A stretch of DNA of 6,932 nucleotides from an uncultured Acidobacteriota bacterium. GTDB lineage: Bacteria; Acidobacteriota; Thermoanaerobaculia; UBA5066. Of this stretch, positions 1 through 5,076 are shown piece by piece (positions within the stretch are counted from its first letter, which is position 1; each line of letters starts with the position of its first letter). Where the stretch lies: NCBI GenBank assembly GCA_937902605.1, contig CALFNC010000470.1, forward strand, positions 1 through 6,932, in the 5' to 3' direction. Both the position numbers and the translations under genes were made by a program. The notes below the pieces were generated by a model. It was not told the origin of the DNA. It ran no database searches and saw nothing but the letters and a program-made list of their open reading frames with translations.

Positions 1-74
1 CGGGCGACAACCCCAATTTCACAGTGGGACAGGACGGCAAGGCGCATTTCCGTGCCCCTTCCACCCCTCGTTGA
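1..74 (+). pseudogene. Fragment of Cu/Zn superoxide dismutase-like gene, truncated at both ends of view
   Basis: Seen: the + strand frame starting at base 3 reads GDNPNFTVGQDGKAHF, then seven unrelated-looking residues and a TGA at 72-74. Known: bacterial and eukaryotic Cu/Zn superoxide dismutases carry a GD-x-P-N-x-x-V-x-x-DG-x-A segment just after the metal-binding loop (GDLPALVVNNDGKA in E. coli SodC). About 60-70 further residues, including the electrostatic loop and the GxRxACG end, normally follow. They are absent here. Inferred: the gene comes in from the left and has been cut off around base 50, where it meets the cut end of the YfhO-like gene on the other strand. The first 50 bases also look less GC-rich than the rest. 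The match is short, so an unrelated coincidence is possible. Confidence 0.45.
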
Positions 75-2133
75 AGGTCCGGGTCAAGACGACGAAGGCG
101 CTCCCGGACGAATCCAATGAGATCTCCGTCCTTTCGGGCCGGTCGACTTCCACGCGTGCCGCAGCGAGGGCGGGCCGCGCCGCCGGAAGAGGATGCGACG
201 CGCCTCCCGCGTAAACGAAGGCGGCGTCACCAGGCGCGAACGCGGGGCTCCGGAGGGCGGCGGAGACCTCGTCGTCAGAGGCGAACCGAACGGTGCGCGG
301 GAAGAAGAGCCTCCCCGAAGGGGATGGGAAGTCATACCGGTAGACCCCGCTCACCCTCCTTACGAGCTGGGCCCCCGGCATCGTGACGCGAAACGACGTG
401 ATGAAGCTCCGAACGTTGGCGAGCGAGAAGACCGCCTGCGGGCTGCCGCCCGAGAGCACGGCCCCAAAGACGCGGAGACGGCGAAGGTCGGGGATTGGAG
501 ACGCCGAGTCGGCCGACGGAATCTCCTCGAAGAGGTTGGCGTAGCCGGCGAGGGAACGGGCGCCCTTGGCGGGCGATTCCGGCGTCCACCGTCCCCGGCC
601 GTCGAGCGTGGTGCGGACCAGGACCTCGGAGTCGGAGACCATGGAGAAGACCCGATTCTCGCCTTCGCGCCGGGAGAGGCCGAGCATCGACCTCATGTCC
701 GGGCGTACGTCCGACGCGGGCACCGCCAGGACCGGGTCCCTCGCGACGAATGGGAGGGGTCCAATGGCGAGGAAAAGGGCCGCCACCGCGTGCCAGCGCG
801 CCTTGGCCGGATGGAAACGCCGCCAGGCGAGGAGCGCGGCGAGAAGGGCCGCCGCCAAGACCACGACCGCCCCGCGGAACGGGTCGCGCCCAGCGGACAG
901 GGCCCCCGGGAGAAGGGCCGCAAGAAGGAGCGCGGCGGTCCCTCCCAGGACGGCCCGCGCCGTGAGCCGCGCCGCGGGGCTCCGGAATTCGCCGTGAAGC
1001 CAGCCGTCGAGGCCGGCTCCCACAAGAACAGCGACGAGGAGGTGCGTGAAGACGAACCAGCGGGCGGGGAACCTCAGACCGCGAAGGAGCCCCGCGCCGT
1101 GGAGGAGGGGCGCGAGGAGCCCATGCGCCCCGAGCGACAGGAGAAACCCGACGGCGCCGACGAGCGCGAGGGCGCCGAGCAGCCGCCCCCGGCCCGGGAA
1201 CCCGGCGCCGGCGCCGGCGGCGAGGAGGAAAACCGCGGGTCCCAGAGCAAGCGACAGGAGGTACCCCCCACGCCACCCGGAGGCCGTCCGCGTCGTCTCG
1301 TCGGACGGGGGAAGGAAAAGGTCAGCGAGGTCGCCGGGTCCGACGGGACGCGCCATCGCCTCGGCGCGATCGACACCAGCGGCGCGGCCCGACCGGACCA
1401 CATGCTCGCCGAAGGGAGCCAGCACCGCCGAGGCCAGCCCGATCGCCAGGAGGGCCCCTAGCGCCAGCGACCGTGCGGCCCGCCCCGGCGGCACCGGAAC
1501 CGTTGTCCGGCTCCCTTCCCGCTTCGACGCGAACGCCACGAACGCCGCCGCGAGCCCTCCCGCGAGGGCGAGGGCGGGCTCCCCCGCAAGGAACGCGAGG
1601 GCGAGGGCGACCGCAAGGGTGACCACGCGCCCCTCCTCGACGGCGCGCCGTGCCCCGAGGAAGACCCAGGGGAGCCACGCCGCCGTGCAGGCGTTGTTGT
1701 AGGCGGGAACGAGGGAAAGGAACGCGCCGCCCCCGGCGTAGGTGGCCGCTCCGGCGAGAGCGCCGGCACGCGAGGCGCCAAGCGCCCAGAGCCAGGCGGC
1801 CATCCCGGCCGCAGCGACCGCGAGGTGGAGCGAGATCCCGGCTGTCGGCCCGAATGGCCACGGAAGGAGGAACGGAAGGTCCCCCGGATAGAGCGCGCCG
1901 GTCTGAAGCTGGGCGAGCCACGGCTCCCCGCACCCCGAGAGCGGGTTCCAGAGCGGAATCTCTCCGGACGCCCAGCGAGCCGCCGTGTAGGCCTTCATCG
2001 GCCAGAAGAACGGGGCGAGATCGCCCCGCGCCGGCACGCGGAGCCCGGTCAGGCAGGGGTAAAGGAGCGCCAAGGCGAGGAGGAGGCCGAGGCCACCGCC
2101 CAGAAGCGCCGTCCGGCGTGCCTCGGCTCTCAC
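19..2133 (-). CDS. YfhO-family multi-pass membrane protein (GT-C-like), C-terminus truncated
   Basis: A 704-residue protein with many hydrophobic segments. The N-terminal helix (about residues 10-30) is followed by a periplasmic loop with GD at 37-38 and IPLWNP at 59-64, then G-x-P and LYP. This is the pattern of YfhO and related GT-C-fold proteins, which use or move polyprenyl-linked sugars at the membrane. Roughly 10-12 transmembrane stretches run to about residue 470. A soluble C-terminal part contains NVRSFITS and ends near FNEGWK (688-692). In the family the GWK motif is normally followed by a DG-x-P beta-rich tail of some tens of residues. Here the frame stops 12 residues after it with unrelated sequence, so the tail is lost (see the junction near 50-58). 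GTG at 2133-2131 is the first start after an in-frame TAG. No Shine-Dalgarno is visible, but a TAGAAT box lies 6 nt upstream. In Bacillus and Listeria, YfhO is tied to lipoteichoic acid glycosylation; the substrate here is unknown. Confidence 0.8.
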   Translation of the reverse strand: MRAEARRTALLGGGLGLLLALALLYPCLTGLRVPARGDLAPFFWPMKAYTAARWASGEIPLWNPLSGCGEPWLAQLQTGALYPGDLPFLLPWPFGPTAGISLHLAVAAAGMAAWLWALGASRAGALAGAATYAGGGAFLSLVPAYNNACTAAWLPWVFLGARRAVEEGRVVTLAVALALAFLAGEPALALAGGLAAAFVAFASKREGSRTTVPVPPGRAARSLALGALLAIGLASAVLAPFGEHVVRSGRAAGVDRAEAMARPVGPGDLADLFLPPSDETTRTASGWRGGYLLSLALGPAVFLLAAGAGAGFPGRGRLLGALALVGAVGFLLSLGAHGLLAPLLHGAGLLRGLRFPARWFVFTHLLVAVLVGAGLDGWLHGEFRSPAARLTARAVLGGTAALLLAALLPGALSAGRDPFRGAVVVLAAALLAALLAWRRFHPAKARWHAVAALFLAIGPLPFVARDPVLAVPASDVRPDMRSMLGLSRREGENRVFSMVSDSEVLVRTTLDGRGRWTPESPAKGARSLAGYANLFEEIPSADSASPIPDLRRLRVFGAVLSGGSPQAVFSLANVRSFITSFRVTMPGAQLVRRVSGVYRYDFPSPSGRLFFPRTVRFASDDEVSAALRSPAFAPGDAAFVYAGGASHPLPAARPALAAARVEVDRPERTEISLDSSGSAFVVLTRTFNEGWKGHGNAPCRPVPL

Positions 2134-2139
2134 CCCGCG

Positions 2140-2145
2140 ATTCTA
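2140..2145 (-). promoter_or_regulatory. Candidate -10 box (TAGAAT) for the YfhO-like gene, suggesting a leaderless mRNA
   Basis: On the - strand TAGAAT (5 of 6 matches to TATAAT) ends 6 nt before the GTG start. Transcription would therefore begin at or next to the start codon. A -35 hexamer 17 nt upstream would be TCCAGA, only 3 of 6 matches. The gene needs its own promoter because a strong terminator lies just upstream. The same box precedes the ligase gene at 3504-3509. This is inference from the sequence only. Confidence 0.35.
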
Positions 2146-2173
2146 AAGAGGTCGGTCGCCCTTCTGGAGAACG

Positions 2174-2202
2174 AAAAAAGCCCCCGGGGGGTCCGGGGGC
2201 TT
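2174..2202 (-). terminator. Intrinsic terminator downstream of the first pilin gene
   Basis: A perfect 10-bp inverted repeat (AAGCCCCCGG at 2178-2187, CCGGGGGCTT at 2193-2202) has a 5-nt loop. Read on the - strand the stem runs straight into six T residues (complement of the A-run 2174-2179). It lies about 50 nt after the pilin stop codon and before the YfhO-like gene. In the + direction there is no T-run, so it works for the - strand only. Confidence 0.92.
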
Positions 2203-2254
2203 CTCGAACGCACCAAGCGAAGCGCGCCGAGATCGAGAGGCGAACAGTATCTTC

Positions 2255-2743
2255 TTAGTTCTGGACGCCTTCGGGGTAGTTCACGAACACGCCGTTGGAG
2301 AAGACGATGTCGGCGTTGAAGTCGGTCGTCGGACCATAAGTCGGCGTGTCCAGCGAACCGTTCTTGCCCGTCGAGATGAGGAGATAGTCTTGGCCGAGCG
2401 GGTTGACAGAAACCAGGAACCAGGAGTTCCAGCCGTCTTTCTCGGGGCAGACCTTGATGTAGGTGGGGCTGACGAGGTTGCCGAGGCTCGCACTAATCAA
2501 ATTGCCGCCGTACGTCATACCGGAGGGCAAGGAAAAGCCCGCGGCCGGCGGATAGCGGTTGTAGTCGACGCCGTAGGCCTCGATCGCGGTGGCGATGCTC
2601 CGCTCGTCACCCATCGACCGCCGCTGCTTGGCGCGCTGAATGGCGTTGAGAAGGTTCGGAATGGCGATGGCAACAATAATGCCGATGATCGCGACGACGA
2701 TCAGCAGCTCAATGAGGGTGAAACCCTTGCTGTTTCTCTTCAT
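2255..2743 (-). CDS. Type IV pilin-like / GspG-like pseudopilin, paralog 1
   Basis: A 162-residue protein with a class III prepilin signal: MKRNSKG then FTLIE, with cleavage by prepilin peptidase (PilD) expected after Gly7. Mature Phe1, Glu5 (residue 12), Gly14 and Pro22 (residue 29) are all present in a single hydrophobic helix up to about residue 35. After the helix come conserved RRSMGDERSIATAIEAYGVD and NRYPPAAG. A GspG-like C-terminal half follows, with DGWNSWF at 103-109 and STGKNG at 124-129, matching the D-x-W-x-x-x-Y and S-x-G-x-DG parts of major pseudopilins that form the calcium site. The tail YGPTTDFNADIVFSNGVFVNYPEG is shared with the neighbouring paralog and is not in classical GspG. 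The start is fixed by AAGGAGG at 2754-2760, 9-10 nt before the ATG. It is flanked by a sigma-54-type promoter and a strong terminator, so it is probably monocistronic. It could serve as a major pilin, a minor pilin or a type II secretion pseudopilin; the assembly genes are not in the window. Confidence 0.92.
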   Translation of the reverse strand: MKRNSKGFTLIELLIVVAIIGIIVAIAIPNLLNAIQRAKQRRSMGDERSIATAIEAYGVDYNRYPPAAGFSLPSGMTYGGNLISASLGNLVSPTYIKVCPEKDGWNSWFLVSVNPLGQDYLLISTGKNGSLDTPTYGPTTDFNADIVFSNGVFVNYPEGVQN

Positions 2744-2769
2744 CTGAACAAGACCTCCTTTGAGTTAGC

Positions 2770-2787
2770 TTGCAACCGACATGCCGG
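2770..2787 (-). promoter_or_regulatory. Sigma-54 (RpoN) -24/-12 promoter of pilin paralog 1
   Basis: The - strand reads CCGGCATGTCGGTTGCAA. This matches the RpoN consensus YTGGCACG-N4-TTGCW, with the invariant GG (2785-2784) and GC (2773-2772) separated by exactly 10 nt. Taking the C at 2772 as -12, transcription would start at 2760. That gives a 17-nt leader that opens with AAGGAGG and ends at the ATG. Pilin genes are classic RpoN and PilR targets, which supports the call. Confidence 0.75.
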
Positions 2788-2799
2788 GTCTCCCCCGGC
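2783..2799. repeat. Short GC hairpin overlapping the -24 element
   Basis: A perfect inverted repeat GCCGGG (2783-2788) and CCCGGC (2794-2799) has a 5-nt loop. It is upstream of the predicted start at 2760, so it would appear only in read-through RNA from the upstream pilin gene. It has no T-run on either strand, so it is at best a weak terminator or transcription pause site, or it may be chance in GC-rich DNA. Confidence 0.35.
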
Positions 2800-2856
2800 T
2801 ATCGGAGGCACTCCCGTCAATGTTTCCGGGGGGGCGGACCGTTCCATTGGCAATTT

Positions 2857-2897
2857 TTGTCGGACATAGCCTTGAAGGACAGCCAACGATTGTCGGA
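2857..2897. promoter_or_regulatory. Cluster of TGTC/GACA half-sites, candidate PilR-type enhancer
   Basis: Four TGTC or GACA tetramers lie within 37 bp: TGTC 2858-2861, GACA 2863-2866, GACA 2878-2881 and TGTC 2891-2894. The 8-mer TTGTCGGA occurs twice, at 2857-2864 and 2890-2897, offset by 33 bp or about three helical turns. The cluster is about 98-137 bp upstream of the predicted RpoN start at 2760, the usual range for enhancer-binding proteins. PilR of Pseudomonas aeruginosa is reported to recognise sites with a TGTC core. The assignment to PilR is inference. Confidence 0.4.
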
Positions 2898-2910
2898 GCA
2901 CCGCATCGTG

Positions 2911-2940
2911 CCACTACTCGTCACTACTCATCACTATTGT
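2911..2940. repeat. Three tandem 10-bp imperfect repeats over the 3' end of pilin paralog 2
   Basis: Three copies sit in perfect register: CCACTACTCG, TCACTACTCA and TCACTATTGT. On the - strand each copy contains a TAGTG or TAGTGA string. The last copy supplies the TAG stop of the pilin, so the gene is followed by several further stop codons. The function is unknown. A small tandem duplication or slippage product is the simplest explanation. Confidence 0.6.
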
Positions 2941-3431
2941 TGCTGGACGCCATCCGGGTACTGGACGAAGACACCGTTGGTGAAAATGATGTCCGCATTG
3001 AAGTTCGTCGTGGGACCGTAGGACGGGCTGCTCTCCGGAATTCCGTCGCGCCCGCAGGATCGGATCATGTAGTCGGTCCCCGCCGTCGAGACGTCGTAGT
3101 TGAACCAGGAGGCCCAGCCGTCCACCATCGGGACGATCTTGATATAGGTCGGAGTCAGGTAATTCGCTGTCAATCCCAAGGTTTTCGTCGGGACCGTGAG
3201 GCCGGGCGGAAGCGTGTAACCGGCCGCGGGCGGGTATCGGTTCTTGTCGACGGAAAACGCCTCGATCGTCAACGCAAGGGTGCGCATGTCGCCCATCGTC
3301 CGCCGCTGCCGTGCCCGCTCGATGGCGTTGATCAGGTTGATGATGCTGATCGCGACGATGATCCCGATGATCGTGACGACGATCAGCAGCTCGATTAGAG
3401 TGAACCCTCGATTTCGGGAATCTCGCCTCAT
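2934..3431 (-). CDS. Type IV pilin-like / GspG-like pseudopilin, paralog 2
   Basis: A 165-residue protein, more than half identical by eye to paralog 1 (2255-2743), in the same order and orientation. It starts MRRDSRNRG then FTLIE, with the prepilin cleavage expected after Gly9 and Glu5 of the mature protein at residue 14. The helix is VVTIIGIIVAISIINLINAI: the usual Pro22 is replaced by Ile31, unlike in paralog 1. Then come RRTMGDMRTLALTIEAF, NRYPPAAG, DGWASWF (104-110), SCGRDG (125-130) and the same YGPTTNFNADIIF-TNGVFVQYPDG tail. The reading frame is open for about 140 codons upstream of the ATG, but prepilin leaders are short. The ATG at 3431-3429 also has GGAG 10 nt upstream (GGAGG 13 nt) and a promoter at a fitting distance. 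No convincing terminator follows, so some read-through into paralog 1 is possible. The precise role (pilus subunit or secretion pseudopilin) is unknown. Confidence 0.9.
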   Translation of the reverse strand: MRRDSRNRGFTLIELLIVVTIIGIIVAISIINLINAIERARQRRTMGDMRTLALTIEAFSVDKNRYPPAAGYTLPPGLTVPTKTLGLTANYLTPTYIKIVPMVDGWASWFNYDVSTAGTDYMIRSCGRDGIPESSPSYGPTTNFNADIIFTNGVFVQYPDGVQQQ

Positions 3432-3458
3432 CTTCGGTTCTCTCCCTCCCCCGCTCCG

Positions 3459-3475
3459 TTCAAGAAACGTGCCCA
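3459..3475 (-). promoter_or_regulatory. Sigma-54 (RpoN) -24/-12 promoter of pilin paralog 2
   Basis: The - strand reads TGGGCACGTTTCTTGAA against the RpoN consensus YTGGCACG-N4-TTGCW. GGCACG and TTG match; the base expected to be the C of the -12 GC is A. The GG and the GA are 10 nt apart. Taking 3460 as -12, the start would be 3448, giving a 17-nt leader beginning GAGGGAGAG. The distance from -12 to the ATG is 29 nt, identical to paralog 1, which makes chance less likely. Confidence 0.6.
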
Positions 3476-3503
3476 GCCCGTTCCGGTGCCCAATTGATCG
3501 CCC

Positions 3504-3509
3504 TAGAAT
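3504..3509 (+). promoter_or_regulatory. Candidate -10 box (TAGAAT) for the peptide-ligase-like gene
   Basis: TAGAAT lies 9 nt before the GTG start at 3519 and also carries the in-frame TAG that limits the reading frame upstream. No Shine-Dalgarno precedes the GTG, so a leaderless or nearly leaderless mRNA fits. The hexamer 17 nt upstream (TTCCGG at 3481-3486) is a poor -35. The box sits in the 87-bp divergent region, about 55-60 bp upstream of the predicted pilin start, so the two promoters could influence each other. Confidence 0.35.
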
Positions 3510-3518
3510 ACGCCCCGA

Positions 3519-5051
3519 GTGCTCCCCAAGCCGCCGTTCGTCTCGGACCTCACGCTGGAAAGGGAGCTCGAGGAGTTCGAGCGGCTGAAGCCCCGATTGA
3601 GGGAAGTGTGGGATTCGATCTCCATGAAGGACGAGGAGGCCCATACCTCCGTCGTCGTCCCCTCCTTGACGCTCGACCAGGCGGAGCTGACGAAACTGGA
3701 AGGCGCGAGTTTCTATGAGGAACGGCTCCTTTTCCTCCTGATTCGCCTTCGGAACCCGCGGGCACGGGTCGTCTTCGTCACGTCTCAGCCGGTCCACCCC
3801 CTGATCCTGGAGTACTACCTCCAGCTTCTCGTGGGGATCCCTGCCAGCCACGCTCGGGCGCGCCTCACGCTGCTGTGCGCCTGCGACGCCTCTCCGCGCT
3901 CGCTGACGGAGAAGGTCCTGGAGCGGCCCCGCCTCATCCAGCGGATCCGGGAGGGGATCCTCGACCCGGCGCGGGCCTACCTCACGGTCTTCAACTCCAC
4001 GCCGCTGGAGAGGAAGCTGGCCGTCCTCCTCGGGATCCCCCTGAACGGCGTCGACCCGGCCCTCGCCGACCTCGGCACGAAGTCAGGTTGCCGGAAGGTC
4101 TTCCGGGAGGCAGGCGTCGACCTCCCCCTCGGAATGGAGGACCTGCGGACGGCGGACGACGTCGAGCGGTCTCTGGTCGAGCTGAAGGCGATGCGGCCCG
4201 GGCTCCGGAAGGCGGTCATCAAGCTGAACGACAGCTTCTCCGGCGAGGGAAACGCGATGTTCCGATACCCGGAGACCGGGGGGGCCGCCGCGGTCCACGA
4301 CGCTCTGCGGGCCGTCGAGCTCGCCGTCCCCTCCGAGACCTTCGACGGGTACTTCGACAAGTACTCGCGCATGGGCGGCATCGTCGAGGAGTTCCTGGAG
4401 GGCGAGGGGAAGTGCTCTCCGAGCGTCCAGCTCCGTGTCGACCCCCACGGCAAGGTCGTCCCGATCTCCACCCACGACCAGGTGCTCGGCGGGGCGAGCG
4501 GCCAGGTCTTCCTGGGCTGCACCTTCCCCGCCGCCGACGAGTACCGCCGCCGTATCCAGGAGACCGCGATCCAGGTCGGCGAGGTCCTCGGGACGCATGG
4601 CGTCGTGAGCCGGTTCGCCGTCGACTTCCTCGTCTCCCGCCTCCCCGGCGAGACCGAGAGCCGGATTCACGCCCTCGAGATCAACCTCCGCATGGGGGGA
4701 ACGACCCACCCGTACCTCGTGCTCCAGTTCATCACCGGTGGCCAGCTCGACCCCGGCTCGGGGCTCTTCTTCTCGCCGCGCGGCCTCGCGAAGTATTACC
4801 GCTCCACCGACAACCTCAAATCCGAGGCGTACCGGGGCCTCCTCCCCGAGGACCTCATCGACATCCTGACGAACAACGGTCTCCATTACACACACAACTC
4901 CGAGTCGGGGGTCCTCTTTCACCTGATCGGCGCCCTCTCCCAGTACGGCAAGCTGGGGATGACCGCCATTGGCAACAGCCGCGAAGAGGTCGAGGAGATC
5001 TACGGCCGGACGCTCTCCATCCTGGACCTCGAGACTTCCTACGGACGCTGA
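3519..5051 (+). CDS. Peptide ligase PGM1-related ATP-grasp protein
   Basis: A 510-residue soluble protein. The N-terminal part has FERLKPRLREVWDSI (20-34), VVVPSL (45-50), YEERLL (66-71) and an LTEKVLERPRLIQRIR stretch (129-144). All are typical of the family named after PGM1, the pheganomycin peptide ligase that joins a nonproteinogenic amino acid to a peptide using ATP. The C-terminal part is an ATP-grasp fold: GTKSGCRKVF (186-195), the glycine-rich KLNDSFSGEGNA (235-246) with the phosphate-contacting Lys, EEFLEG (290-295), FAVDF (366-370) and EINLRMGGTTHP (387-398). Glu387 and Asn389 are the expected magnesium ligands. All key residues appear intact. The start is GTG at 3519-3521, chosen because the conserved FERLKPRL segment begins soon after and an in-frame TAG lies just upstream. 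The gene is divergent from the pilins and convergent with the TMTC-like gene. No precursor peptide or partner enzyme is nearby, so the substrates are unknown. Confidence 0.85.
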   Translation: MLPKPPFVSDLTLERELEEFERLKPRLREVWDSISMKDEEAHTSVVVPSLTLDQAELTKLEGASFYEERLLFLLIRLRNPRARVVFVTSQPVHPLILEYYLQLLVGIPASHARARLTLLCACDASPRSLTEKVLERPRLIQRIREGILDPARAYLTVFNSTPLERKLAVLLGIPLNGVDPALADLGTKSGCRKVFREAGVDLPLGMEDLRTADDVERSLVELKAMRPGLRKAVIKLNDSFSGEGNAMFRYPETGGAAAVHDALRAVELAVPSETFDGYFDKYSRMGGIVEEFLEGEGKCSPSVQLRVDPHGKVVPISTHDQVLGGASGQVFLGCTFPAADEYRRRIQETAIQVGEVLGTHGVVSRFAVDFLVSRLPGETESRIHALEINLRMGGTTHPYLVLQFITGGQLDPGSGLFFSPRGLAKYYRSTDNLKSEAYRGLLPEDLIDILTNNGLHYTHNSESGVLFHLIGALSQYGKLGMTAIGNSREEVEEIYGRTLSILDLETSYGR

Positions 5052-5056
5052 GGGCG

Positions 5057-5069
5057 CCGGTAATACCGG
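5057..5069. repeat. Short hairpin between convergent genes
   Basis: CCGGT (5057-5061) and ACCGG (5065-5069) form a perfect 5-bp stem with an AAT loop. It lies in the 25-bp gap between the stop codons of the ligase-like gene and the TMTC-like gene. There is no T-run on either strand, so it is a weak candidate for a bidirectional terminator. Confidence 0.35.
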
Positions 5070-5076
5070 TCGGCGA

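Noticed and set aside
1..70. Simple one-base frameshift at the C-terminus of the YfhO-like gene
   Set aside because: Neither other frame past GWK restores a convincing family tail, while the opposite strand gives a better match to superoxide dismutase. It is not fully excluded, since only about 55 bases are visible.
193..1461. A 422-codon open frame on the + strand, antisense to the YfhO-like gene
   Set aside because: Its product is rich in Arg, Gly, Glu and Pro with no recognisable domain. Such frames arise opposite GC-rich membrane-protein genes, and the - strand frame has clear family motifs.
2808..2830. TTGACG on the - strand in the gap between the pilins as a sigma-70 -35 box
   Set aside because: No acceptable -10 hexamer lies 16-18 nt downstream, and the RpoN element explains the gene better.
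3432..3851. N-terminal extension of pilin paralog 2 by about 140 residues
   Set aside because: It lies antisense to the ligase-like gene, has no family similarity, and would bury the prepilin leader, which must be at the N-terminus.
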